A stretch of 64,000 bases of DNA from Axinella damicornis. Its lineage: Eukaryota; Porifera; Demospongiae; Axinellida; Axinellidae. The notes beneath the pieces are model-generated. The model saw only the letters and a program-made list of their open reading frames with translations, was not told the DNA's origin and searched no databases. Positions 35,701-42,137 of the stretch are shown here, one piece after another. The DNA is taken from positions 6,585,707 through 6,649,706 of the forward strand of contig OZ007517.1 of assembly GCA_963931865.1 (NCBI GenBank). Reading direction: 5' to 3'. Position 1 is the first letter of the stretch; each line of letters begins with the position of its first letter. Both the position numbers and the translations under genes were made by a program.

Positions 35701-37596
35701 TGATAATGGAGTCAATTGACTGGAGTAGTGACACCATGGTCACTACTCCGTGTTGTTGTGCACAGCTGTGTAGTTTTCAGCCCCGAGTGACGGCAGGAAG
35801 CGACAGCCACAGCTACCAGAGAACACTCTACGGCTGTGCTGAAGGCTAACCTAGTCTACTCGAACGTCATAACAACAGATATTGTGTCACTGTGGATGTG
35901 CTTACCTGAGGCTGGAGGTGGAGGACGTCGACATCAGCAACAATTGCCACGGTGGGTTATAGGTTCAGCCAGAGCTGAATTGCTAGCCACTTAGATCTTC
36001 GCACTTCGCTAACACGTTCATAACTACCGCCGTACGGGTTCAGGTACAACTCAAGTATTCCGCCCGCTCCATGGCGCCTATTGAAGTTACTCCGGGGGGG
36101 GGGGGGGGGGTATTGATGAAGAATGTGGGAATGCAATCATTAGGGACTATGATTGAAGGACAAAATCATAGTTAGCTGTAGCCATGGCAACAAATATAGT
36201 CTACTAAACTCTTTCAAAAGGTGAAAGGCCAGGCTACAGAAAAGGAGCTTGACTGACAGTAGAAGGGGACAGAACATAAGTGCGGCTATGCTACAAGAGA
36301 CCTAAGATGATACTCAGCAGTGAGCTGTCGCCATGTAAGTTAGTAGTCGAATGCTTTAACCACTCAGGCACCAGACATCACTACGGTTAAGTACATGTAG
36401 CTGGTCTTAACCCAGCTGAGGTAGTGCCGTGAGCTCTGTGAGTCAGTCACATGACTATCCAGTCATTCCGAGAGCTCTCACTGCATGCCTAGTGTTTCCA
36501 CCAGAGTGGGTTCCTGCCATTAGTCATGTACAGACCATGGCAGTACAGCTATACCATGGTCCACGGCAAAGCTCTGACTGTGTAGCCAAGTGACCAAAAA
36601 AGCACTTGTGTATGGTGTGAGAGGCCACAGGTTCGACTTCCACCAGCTGCACTCCAGGTTTTCTGGTTTCCCTTGCAGCTAGCATAGTAAGTTGCCCAAT
36701 CCTACCCAGAGGAGGTTGGACACATTTTCTGTGCACGTAACTATGCGCTGCGCTTGAACGGAAATAATTGTGTGTTTTACGTTCCTAACCTCGCCAGCCT
36801 TGTCCCCCAAGTCAATATCGCCTGGGATGGAGGGAAAACGTAAAGTGCCATCGAGAAGTGAGGCTACAGTTGGGGAGTTTGAAAGGTAGGAGTATGTTGA
36901 AGGTTGGGAAGGCTTCCAGTTGGAGTCCAGGAGTGTGGCTTCTCAGTCATCCCGCGCAGCTGATCCTTCAAGAGGCCGTACAGCCTAAGTGACCCAGGGG
37001 TTGAATGGGGTTGACGGCAAATTTGGAATCTACTCTACTGGAGCTTTCGAATGTCAAGTTTGTTGAGATACTCGTAAAGACTACCGAGAACACAATTGGG
37101 TATAGTAATCCTCCATATAAATTCGCCTGTGCACGTAGGTCACATGACCGTGTCCAACCTCTTCTGAATCCTTCGTAAAGAAAGGAAGAACAAAAAATTC
37201 AGGGACCAAGCACTATCAATGTGTAGTCTGTCATTTGAGAGGGGTGCCAGGGGATGTTTGCTGGCTTGCATCATGTGCACCACATCTGACAGATGCCCAC
37301 TGCACAACCTATACTTCATGGAGCTTGTCATGTGTAACTAGACACTATTGGGGTCAAGTACAAAGAACGGCCCCTTAGGGTAGTGTTTGGGCTACGGCCA
37401 GCATTAGTTTGCCAACGAGGGGGTCGTTTTTTTTGTACTTGATTGATCCACACCACCACTCAGTGTGACTCACCTTTAAATCCGGGATGCTGAATTTGTT
37501 ATTTATGGAAAGGTTGCTCGTCTTCTCATTGATCAAGTCCCAGGTCTTACTGGGAGTTGGCTCCCCAGGAGCCGAGACAAGCAAATACTCCGCCAT
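14223..37596 (-). CDS. ATP6V1C: V-type proton ATPase subunit C, spliced gene (nine exons found)
   Basis: Encodes the C subunit of the peripheral V1 sector, which helps link V1 to V0 in the proton pump of acidic organelles. Exons (minus strand, in order): 37596-37474, 35431-35364, 34009-33820, 25756-25665, 21839-21741, 21595-21434, 20628-20535, 15887-15758, 14315-14223. Nearly all have AG acceptors and GT donors, and the phases join without shifts to exon 7. Diagnostic blocks: LLVSAPGE at the N-terminus, [85 protein letters not shown] and [11 protein letters not shown] before the stop. With an exon of about 98 bp between exons 7 and 8 of this list the product would be about 382 aa, the usual family length. 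That exon was not located, and without it the frame breaks. Introns are full of mobile elements. The first ATG (37596) matches the family start. Confidence 0.9.
14460..14962. mobile_element. TA-flanked MITE, about 503 bp
   Basis: TIR TACCGGGAAATTTTGG (left copy has one mismatch) with TA on both sides (14458-14459 and 14963-14964), as in Tc1/mariner-superfamily elements. The interior repeats the word TTGGCGAT several times. Lies in the last ATP6V1C intron. Confidence 0.75.
14972..15155. repeat. Foldback palindrome
   Basis: Left arm: CCAGTTTG, GTGCATTACGGGTTTTAA, GAGGGCAATCTAGTTAAC. Right arm: the reverse complement GTTAACTAGATTGCCCGAG, AAAGCCCGTAATGCA, CAAACTGG. A related half-copy starts near 14345. 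Confidence 0.75.
15195..15395. repeat. Diverged duplication, about 110 bp x 2
   Basis: TAGATA-GCACACTAAAGTGTGC, then CATGTGATCGATTCTGAGG and GATTCGTTGA, is repeated as TAGATAGACACTTAAGTGTGC, CATGCGATTGATTCTTAGG and GATTCATTGA. Confidence 0.6.
15758..15887 (-). CDS. ATP6V1C: ATP6V1C penultimate exon
   Basis: Encodes [18 protein letters not shown] to [18 protein letters not shown]. Starts with one base of a split codon, so the exon before it must end with two bases. Acceptor CATACGTAG, donor GTCAGT. Confidence 0.88.
16170..16300. repeat. Dispersed repeat, copy 2 (TATAGCGGGTTTCTTTCG)
   Basis: Second copy of the family at 13722-13835, in the intron before the penultimate ATP6V1C exon. Confidence 0.65.
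16897..17463. mobile_element. TA-flanked TIR element with an internal ORF
   Basis: TIR CCGTAGTGTC(C/T)CG(C/T)TAATACGC at the left matches GCGTATTAGCGAGACACTACGG at the right, with TA on each side. About 567 bp. A minus-strand frame of 125 codons without stops (17383-17006) fills most of the interior and does not look like a transposase. Probable mariner-type MITE. Confidence 0.75.
17763..18840 (-). mobile_element. R1 family copy a, split by a TTAA-flanked element
   Basis: Runs from TTACACTCCTGGTAGGGG (17763) to GGTTGCCCCTCG (18840), with the internal landmarks AACTCACCTTGGTGGTGGAG, GTGGTTGCCACGTGGCATGT and TTAGCTTGCGCTA shared by other R1 copies. A TTAA-flanked element (17799-18435) interrupts it close to its end. 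Confidence 0.7.
17799..18435. mobile_element. piggyBac-like MITE with TTAA duplication
   Basis: TTAA followed by CCCTTTACCCCCGA at the left and TCGGGGGTATAGGG followed by TTAA at the right. CCC-initial termini and TTAA target sites are the hallmark of piggyBac elements. It sits inside R1 copy a; removing it and one TTAA gives TTTGATTTAATTACGCGGC, matching uninterrupted R1 sequence near 19370. Confidence 0.75.
18924..19475 (+). mobile_element. R1 family copy b, inverted relative to copy a
   Basis: From GAGGGGCAACTGCACTCCTG to CTACCAGGAGTGTAAC, about 85 bp from copy a, so the pair forms a large inverted repeat. Contains AAATTATTACAACGCTCACA, GTCAGTGAACGACAGCGATC and CCACCACCAAG. The terminal 35-bp block is duplicated (19390-19455). 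Confidence 0.7.
19910..20436. mobile_element. TIR element, about 527 bp
   Basis: ATTGGGGCGAGCCTGAGCGA at the left; TCGCTCAGGCTCGCCCCCCAAT at the right. A solo end (GGGGCGAGCCTGAGCGAATGCAT) lies at 60775. No transposase seen. Confidence 0.75.
20535..20628 (-). CDS. ATP6V1C: ATP6V1C exon 7
   Basis: Encodes [16 protein letters not shown] to LQLKKQF, matching the family just before the GPLVRW segment. Donor GTAAGT. Ends in phase 0. Confidence 0.9.
20697..20753. repeat. R3 terminus with a 37-bp G tract
   Basis: GGGCGGATACAGGATTTATG leads into 37 uninterrupted G (20717-20753). Same arrangement as other R3 sites. Confidence 0.85.
21434..21595 (-). CDS. ATP6V1C: ATP6V1C exon 6
   Basis: Encodes [19 protein letters not shown] to YKLHAREK plus two bases. 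Acceptor CTACTTGCAG, donor GTAAGC. 162 bp, phase kept. Confidence 0.9.
21741..21839 (-). CDS. ATP6V1C: ATP6V1C exon 5
   Basis: Encodes [17 protein letters not shown] to LLVVVP plus two bases. Acceptor CCCCTCTCAG, donor GTAAGA. Confidence 0.9.
22088..22358. mobile_element. MITE with TAGGGCTGAGCGAT termini
   Basis: TAGGGCTGAGCGATTGT at the left, ATCACTCAGCCCTA at the right, and inner matches around ATAATCGATAAT. The TA at both ends fits a TA-targeting element. Confidence 0.65.
22363..22640. mobile_element. Near-complete foldback palindrome, about 275 bp
   Basis: Left arm from ACTAGGGGCAAAAAAATTTT through TGTCACATTCCATGCACCTC and CAAGGGGAAATGCCATTAAC; the right arm (22498-22638) is its reverse complement with few mismatches. 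A spacer of about 20 bp separates the arms. Confidence 0.8.
22961..23543. mobile_element. TIR element, 583 bp, with a 7-bp target duplication
   Basis: TIR of about 80 bp beginning CAAGGGCGCATCGAGCCGCC, which itself contains a small palindrome (CCGCC-GAAGGCGG), and the matching right end. CTATCAT flanks both sides (22954-22960 and 23544-23550). The interior holds a minus-strand open frame (23464-23147) of unknown nature. Confidence 0.8.
24379..24426. repeat. AAG microsatellite
   Basis: Repeated GAA units with two GAAA interruptions at the 3' side. Confidence 0.85.
24678..24875. repeat. Inverted repeat, about 24-bp arms
   Basis: CATGTCGTGTGTGTTCACAT at 24682-24703 pairs with CTGATGTGAACACACGCGGCATGG at 24852-24875. 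A smaller hairpin, AGAGAATGC-GCATTCTCT, lies at 24605-24627. Confidence 0.6.
25665..25756 (-). CDS. ATP6V1C: ATP6V1C exon 4
   Basis: Encodes [17 protein letters not shown] to LQSIERKS plus two bases. Acceptor TTCTACTCAG, donor GTGAGT. The intron upstream of it is 8.06 kb and holds the 5.93 kb TIR element. Confidence 0.9.
25831..26221. mobile_element. TTAA-flanked MITE, 391 bp
   Basis: TTAA, then GGTCACTATTATTTGCGGG; the right end is CCCGCAAATAATAGTGACC, then TTAA. The 19-bp TIR is perfect. A related solo end, CTGCAAATAATAGTGAC, is at 40925. Lies in ATP6V1C intron 3 close to exon 4. Confidence 0.8.
27475..28376 (+). CDS. Unrecognised two-exon ORF inside the 5.93 kb element
   Basis: Exon 27475-28163 (229 codons plus two bases) is low-complexity and basic: Ser/Pro/Arg-rich with an acidic VSSDEEV patch near its end, then [19 protein letters not shown]. 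The donor GTACAT and acceptor GTTGCAG (28225) join in phase to exon 28226-28376, which reads [15 protein letters not shown] and [14 protein letters not shown] before a GTGAGA donor. Further exon-like sequence (28405-28541) is open in another frame, so a junction or a base is unclear. The pattern resembles the N-terminal part of large repeated proteins seen in invertebrate genomes; I do not assign a family. It could be a captured host gene piece or an element-encoded protein. Confidence 0.45.
28976..29375 (-). mobile_element. R1 family copy c (partial)
   Basis: Carries GTCGTGATCGCTATCATGCA, AACTCACCGTGCTGGC, TGCCACGTGGCATGTGC, CTTAGCTTGCGCTACGG and the GGTTGCCCCCTCG end. The sequence around it (28797-28840 and 29515-29556) has inverted matches on CAGAGTACAAAATAA, so R1 may lie inside another small TIR element. 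Confidence 0.65.
29641..30852 (+). pseudogene. DIRS-type retrotransposon remnant: RNase H end plus tyrosine recombinase
   Basis: 29641-29930 reads [10 protein letters not shown] then [17 protein letters not shown], the RNase H terminus seen in DIRS/Ngaro-type elements. The tyrosine recombinase follows: [19 protein letters not shown] sequence near 29925, [15 protein letters not shown] near 30080, then 30176-30852. Catalytic landmarks are visible: Arg in [25 protein letters not shown] (HxxR), GRWES and the Tyr in [11 protein letters not shown] stop at 30171 and frame changes near 29925, 30053 and 30540 break it. Reverse transcriptase upstream is missing. DIRS elements integrate by recombinase and leave no target duplication, which contrasts with the 6-bp duplication of the enclosing element. 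Confidence 0.8.
30985..32138. repeat. 480-bp tandem repeat, 2.4 copies
   Basis: Units start at about 30985, 31465 and 31945 with GGGCCAGGGTGGAGGTGTAC and are nearly identical; the third is cut after GACAAACGTTAA, where the right TIR of the 5.93 kb element begins. Directly before the first unit, GGGTGCCTGGGGGGATAA is the inverse of TTATCCTCCCAGGCACC within the unit. The position, just after the recombinase, suggests terminal repeats of the DIRS-like element. Confidence 0.85.
32856..33000 (-). CDS. Possible first exon of an unknown gene (weak)
   Basis: A minus-strand frame reads [29 protein letters not shown] and then meets a consensus donor GTGAGT (near 32862). Codon make-up looks protein-like. 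No following exon was found, and it lies inside ATP6V1C intron 3 on the same strand. It may be chance. Confidence 0.25.
33608..33738. repeat. 52-bp tandem repeat, 2.5 copies
   Basis: Unit: GAGAGTGCAGCGTTCATAAT, ACAGATGTGGTTATTAAG, AAAGCACTCATT. Copies differ by one to three bases. Confidence 0.85.
33743..33802. repeat. R2 palindrome
   Basis: TAGCCTCGTGCCCAGGCGCT and its inverse (AGCGCCTGGGAACGAGGCTA) surround CGGTAATTGGGGATTACCG. A complete foldback unit of family R2, 18 bp from ATP6V1C exon 3. Confidence 0.85.
33820..34009 (-). CDS. ATP6V1C: ATP6V1C exon 3
   Basis: Encodes [13 protein letters not shown] through [11 protein letters not shown] to VEGISK. Acceptor CCATCTAG, donor GTACTA. 190 bp; restores phase 0. 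An R2 palindrome (33743-33802) lies just beyond the donor. Confidence 0.9.
35364..35431 (-). CDS. ATP6V1C: ATP6V1C exon 2
   Basis: Encodes [18 protein letters not shown] and PFVE. Acceptor CTCTCTTAG, donor GTATGT. Ends with two bases of a codon that completes as Asn in exon 3. Confidence 0.9.
35583..35608. repeat. Pure C tract, 26 bp
   Basis: Twenty-six C in intron 1 of ATP6V1C. A further 17-bp G tract is at 36094-36110. Confidence 0.9.
36325..36375 (-). repeat. tRNA-like fragment (5' half, SINE or pseudo-tRNA)
   Basis: On the minus strand TGCCTGAGTGGTTAAAGC, then ATTCGACTACTAACTT, resembles the D-arm and anticodon arm of a Ser/Leu-type tRNA with an A box. No B box follows, so it is not a tRNA gene. 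Confidence 0.45.
36575..36770 (+). mobile_element. tRNA-derived SINE
   Basis: A box TAGCCAAGTGA at 36583-36593 and B box GGTTCGACTTC at 36630-36640, 36 bp apart, as in tRNA-derived SINEs. The body downstream has no tRNA 3' half. Ends are not sharply defined. Confidence 0.6.
37474..37596 (-). CDS. ATP6V1C: ATP6V1C exon 1 (41 codons, with start)
   Basis: Begins [12 protein letters not shown] and ends FSIPDLK, with donor GTGAGT at 37473. Phase 0. Upstream in-frame codons lack an ATG. Confidence 0.9.
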
Positions 37597-37879
37597 CCAG
37601 ACCTGCTGTACGTGTACCTCCGATCGGCCTCTATAGCGCCTTGATTGAATACAAGTCCCGTGACCGGCCACAATAAATTAATTGAATTATCTACTTATTA
37701 ACGATTAATATTATGCAAAAATGCGAGGGGGCGCGGTCAGCCAGGAAGTCGCAAGAAGGGTGTACTCTGTTACTCCGAGCAAGGCACGCAATGCATGGGA
37801 AAGTACGGCTGGAAAAATCAAGTCTCATTTTGTGATCATATGACTGCCAGGCTGGAAGCAAGAGTGTGGACAATCATAG

Positions 37880-37993
37880 CCTCGTTCCCAGGCCTTCCAC
37901 ACCTCCAGCTTTTGATCGCTTCCAGTATGCAAAAACGGAGCATACTGGAAGCGATCAAAAGCTGGAGGTGTGGAAGGCCTGGGAACGAGGCTA
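37880..37993. repeat. R2 palindrome, perfect, about 114 bp
   Basis: AGCCTCGTTCCCAGGCCTTC, CACACCTCCAGCTTTTGATC, GCTTCCAGTATGC, then a few bases, then the exact inverse. Located upstream of the ATP6V1C start. Confidence 0.9.
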
Positions 37994-38084
37994 GACAATC
38001 ATAGTTTCAATCCAGACCTTGACCCCAGTGCCTGCCCTGAGGAATCTGTGTTCTCAGGATTCCGTACCTTCTTACTACTTCTTT

Positions 38085-39625
38085 AAAATAATGTCTCCAA
38101 GTCTAGTGGCAGTGATGATATATCCGCCAGAATGCTCAAAGCCACTGCCTCCAGCATCACTCCCAGTTTGACGAAGCTCTTCAATCTCTCAATCAAACTT
38201 GGCCAAGTTCCCGACGAATGGAAGTTCGCCTGTGTTGTGCCCATTCCCAAGTCTGGCGATGCCTCATGTCCTTCAAATTACCGCCCAATCTCAATCCTTC
38301 CTATACTCAGCAAGCTTTTGGAACGGCATATCTACAAAATCATTGACTCTCATATCAGCACTTCTGCCCCCATCTCTGACAATCATGCAGTGGGGATTCT
38401 CTTTTGGGAAATCCACTAGCCTTGCTCTCCTTTCTAACACACACGACTGGTATCAATCACTCGACCACGGTAATGAAGTTTGTGCAGACCTGTGCAAGGC
38501 ATTTGACTCCGTCCCACATAAGCCCTTGCTTAGCAAATTCAATGGCATGAATCTGAACCCATATATTCTGAAATGGCTCTTCTGCTACCTCCTTAACAGA
38601 TGGCAATCTGTTGTTGTTAATGGCGAACAATCCCCCAGCTTACCAGTGATCTCCGGGATGCCCCAAGGGTCAGTCATTGGGCCACTTCTCTTTCTTATTT
38701 ACATCAACACCTCTGTCTCACACAGCAAGCTCTCACTGTATGCTGACGACATTGCTTTATACCGCACAATTCGTTCGGTCCTATTACAGGCCGATGTCAA
38801 CTCTGTGGCCGACTGGGTTGGCTCCAACCACCTCAATTTCAACATACCCAAGTGTTGCTACATAATTTTTCCTGGAAAAGGCATCTCTCTATCCCTCCCC
38901 CTGTTTTATCTATGGGTGGTGTTGACTTAAGAAGGGTAGACAACACCAAGTACCTGGGGCTATTACTGTCTTCTGATCTATATATCATGGTCTGACCACA
39001 TCACCAATCTTTGCAGAAAAACAAAGAGGCTTATTGGGATGCTCTACAACGCCCATGCTGACATACCAACTCTTCTGAAATTATACGTTGCCTTCATCAG
39101 ACCCCATCTCGAGTATGCCTGTACAATCTGGTCTCCTTTACCTTCCACTAAGAATGGCATCGTTGCCTTAGAGAATGTGCAGAAATTTGCCCTGAAGGTA
39201 TCCCAGTGGACTCTGTCGTATGAGGACCTACTCGAACGTGCAAACATTCCTTCTCTCGCATCCAGGAGGCGAAACCTGAGCTTATGTCAACTTTATAACA
39301 TCGTACACAGTCGTGTTGGTCTTCCTACTTTCCCCATAACCTATAGGCCTGTTTATTATAGTCACCGTAGTGATAACACTCGCTTGTTGTATCAACCGTA
39401 CGTTTGCCCGTACCTCTAGTTTCCTAAATTCGTTTTTAGTACCATTTCGTCATGGAACTCATCTGTAGTCTGTCGTACTTCTGTAACATCATTCAAGCAT
39501 GCCGTTACCTAAATTTGCTGTTCTGTACTACTGTTTCTTTATGTTGTGCTGTCCTGGATGCATATAGCCATGTTAGCTTGCTGCTACGTATGGCATTTCT
39601 CTTGTAAAAAAGCAAATTAAAAAAG
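38085..39625 (+). mobile_element. Second 5'-truncated LINE (reverse transcriptase)
   Basis: Begins within RT (DISARMLKATASSITPS), then SNYRPISILPILSKLLERHI, CKAFDSVPHKPLLSKF, SGMPQGSVIGPLLF, YADDIALY and the C-terminal LEYACTIW and ENVQKFALKV blocks. Frames change near 38390, 38490 and 38930, so it is dead. The A-rich end lies near 39606-39625. Related to, but clearly diverged from, the LINE at 585-3095. It sits in the space between the ATP6V1C start and the kinase-Kelch gene end. Confidence 0.88.
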
Positions 39626-40162
39626 AGTGAGACAAACACGACACGTTAGCAAGCACCTCGGTTTGGGCACCTGTAATTACCTCCTAAATGGAAGGTGCTA
39701 TGAACGTGCAACCTGCACCAAATGAAGCCGAAAGCCTGGAGATTGCAGGGAACCCGGGACAACCCCTTTAGTTTTGGAGCTATGGGGTGTTGAAGTTGCG
39801 TGATTTCCTATGTTTCTGATGCAGTTGCCAACTTTGTGCTGCTGGTATGAGCTACTATAGTTTGTAGTAACTTCCAGATTTGAAGTTGCGTGCCATGGAT
39901 GAAGACTAACGAGACTTATTGTTTTACAATTGACTTCCGTCGGTTCACATGCACAGTTGGAGGGTGTGCTAAGTGGTGATGTTTGAGCGAAGATATCCGG
40001 AGAGCAGGAACAGCTAAAAATAAGCACTGGACCTGCACCACAGGATTGGCCATTCTCAGTGGATTCTTGATATTGCACATGTGGGCCATCAGGTTTGGAG
40101 CTACAGGCCTCTCAATCCAACCATGTTTCATGGAGTCATTACGCACGAACCGTACGTGCCAT

Positions 40163-40345
40163 GCACTATGATAAATAGTGTGTTTCCTAACTTGCGATTT
40201 TTGGAAACCTGTATGGAAATCTGGTCTGGAAATCTGTTGCAACTCAATGACACGGCATGTTTCCTAAGAAACATGCCGTGTCCTTGAGTTGCCACAGATT
40301 TCCAAAAATCGCAAGTTAGGAAACACACTATTTATCATAGTGTAT
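40163..40345. repeat. Foldback palindrome
   Basis: Left arm CACTATGATAAATAGTGTGT, TTCCTAACTTGCGATTTTTG, GAAATCTG, AACTCAA, GACACGGCATGTTTC; the right arm is the reverse complement. The left arm has an extra 18 bp or so (GGAAACCTGTATGGAAAT region), making it slightly asymmetric. Confidence 0.8.
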
Positions 40346-40635
40346 GGACATGGAAATTGCACCACTGGATAGAACAAAGATCAGCTCTTGTTAAAGGTGT
40401 GCAAGAATTCCTGGCAACCCTGTTGTACTGCTCATAAGTGACAGCCATATATGGAGTATAATTATAGTGTTTACACTACAATATAGTCATGTACCTTCCA
40501 CAGGGGGAATTGGAAGATGAACAGCTATAATAATTTATAGTGATGCTTTTAGTCCATTCTGATCGGGACACTATAATTATACAGTGGACCCGAGGACCTG
40601 GGGACCCAAGGATCTTCAGCTGTTACAGGAGACAG

Positions 40636-40800
40636 AAATAGGATGTACTGATATCATGCTTAGTAATGCGATAATATAGTGATATGCCGATATAATAATT
40701 ATTATTGTTGCAGCTCTAATGAACTCATCTACACTAACACTGGCAGGTTCATTGCTGCATGCATTCTCTCAGCAAAATTAATGGCTTCCTTGGACGTGAA
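40636..40800. repeat. Dispersed duplication, copy 1 (with 43534-43680)
   Basis: Shares TAGGATGTACTGA(T/C)ATCAT, TGTTGCAGCTCTAATG, AACACTGGCAGGTTCATTGC and GCATGCATTCTCTCAGC with 43534-43680, in the same order and orientation. The two copies lie on either side of the Kelch exon. Confidence 0.75.
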
Positions 40801-41055
40801 ATGCATGTGATTTAGAGTTGCGCATGAAGGAATTGGAACAGCATAGGTCATGCAATTCAAGAGCATCCCTGACCAACTCGAAGTACAAGGACAACCAGAT
40901 ATAAAATTAATGTGACTACACCACCTGCAAATAATAGTGACAAAAATAAATTCTAAATTGATCTTTGTGACAATACAAACTGTGTAAATACTGTGATAAC
41001 ATGCAGCTTATTGATATAGAAGCACACAAAAATAGAACATGATACGGATAATTAC

Positions 41056-42137
41056 TCAAATAATCTCTGCTATGTCAATCCTATTGAAGTCTGGATAGCC
41101 CCCCAGTATTACAAGGTTGTTGTCAGGCAAAAAGGTAATGCAGCAGAGCTTCCGTGCAGAGGGCATGCTTTGGATAGGAGTCCAAGTGTCTTGATCGGGG
41201 TCGTATATCCAAATCCACTCGGAAGGGTGGGTTGCTGCCTTTGTCACCTCTTCCCCACCAAATGCTAGGAGCTGATTACCACTGCACGCAGCCACCATCA
41301 TCGTGAACGGGCAGTCGCCATGTTGCTTCCAGACCTTCCCAACCCTATCTACACTTGCAAGCAGTGCAAAACGATGGCAGGATGAGACGATCTTCCTAAC
41401 CGATGCCGTGTATAGTGACCTCACGCAGGAAGATCCATTGGATCCACCAACTAGGTAGGCAGTATCACCACAAACAGCTACTGACTGGCCTACAATCTTC
41501 TCTGGGAGGCGTGTCGCTGTCGCCCATGTCTGTGTTGCTATATGAAGCACTTCAACAACACTAGTGGCATCGCCATCACTGGTCTGACCTCCTACCACTA
41601 TGAGGTAGTCGGCATACACAAAGGCTGCTGCAGAAGAGCGGGGTGTGGGGATGGGGGGATAGCGTGACACCCACACCTGGGCCTTTGCATCATACGACAA
41701 GAGAGTGCCCGTGCACTTGCCATCGCTTGAGCTCAATCCACTGATGAGGACAAGTTCTCCCTGGACTACGGCTGATGCACAGTAGTACTGTGGAGCATCA
41801 GGCATGGCTTTAACCCAGCGGGTCAAATTTTGAACTGGGCAGGAATAAATGCCCTTGTTGGGTGAGCCATCTTCGTTTGCCCCACCACACGCATATAGCC
41901 TACCACCGCATTCATGCACTCGGAGGGTAGCTCCTTGAAGTCCTCTTGGAAGACACTTGTGAGTATACCACGAGAGTTTTTTCACCTTGTAGCTTCTCCT
42001 AGCGATTTCTGTTTCTGTCTCGTCTGTGGTCTGACTGTCACCGCCCCTTGGAAGGAGTGTCGACTCTTCCTCACCAGAGTTGCCTGATTCATCCAATACC
42101 TGCGCACTGGGGTGCTTTGACCGTGGCTCCTCCTCAC
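41056..42137 (-). CDS. Kinase-Kelch gene, exon 6: Kelch repeats and stop
   Basis: Begins EEEPRSKHPSAQVLDESG. Repeats show the Kelch pattern: CGGRLYACGGANEDG, LIVVGGQTSDGDATS, TAYLVGGSNGSS, QLLAFGGEEV, LVILGGYPDFN, with Trp spaced between them. Ends DIAEII and TGA at 41056-41058. Confidence 0.93.

Larger units (their letters stand above)
39626..41055. other. Intergenic stretch upstream of the Kelch exon (3' side of the gene)
   Basis: Contains the foldback at 40163, the duplication at 40636 and a solo R-type end (CTGCAAATAATAGTGAC, 40925). No other gene seen. Confidence 0.5.

Noticed and set aside
36325..36375. tRNA gene
   Set aside because: Only the 5' half resembles a tRNA; no B box, T arm or acceptor pairing.
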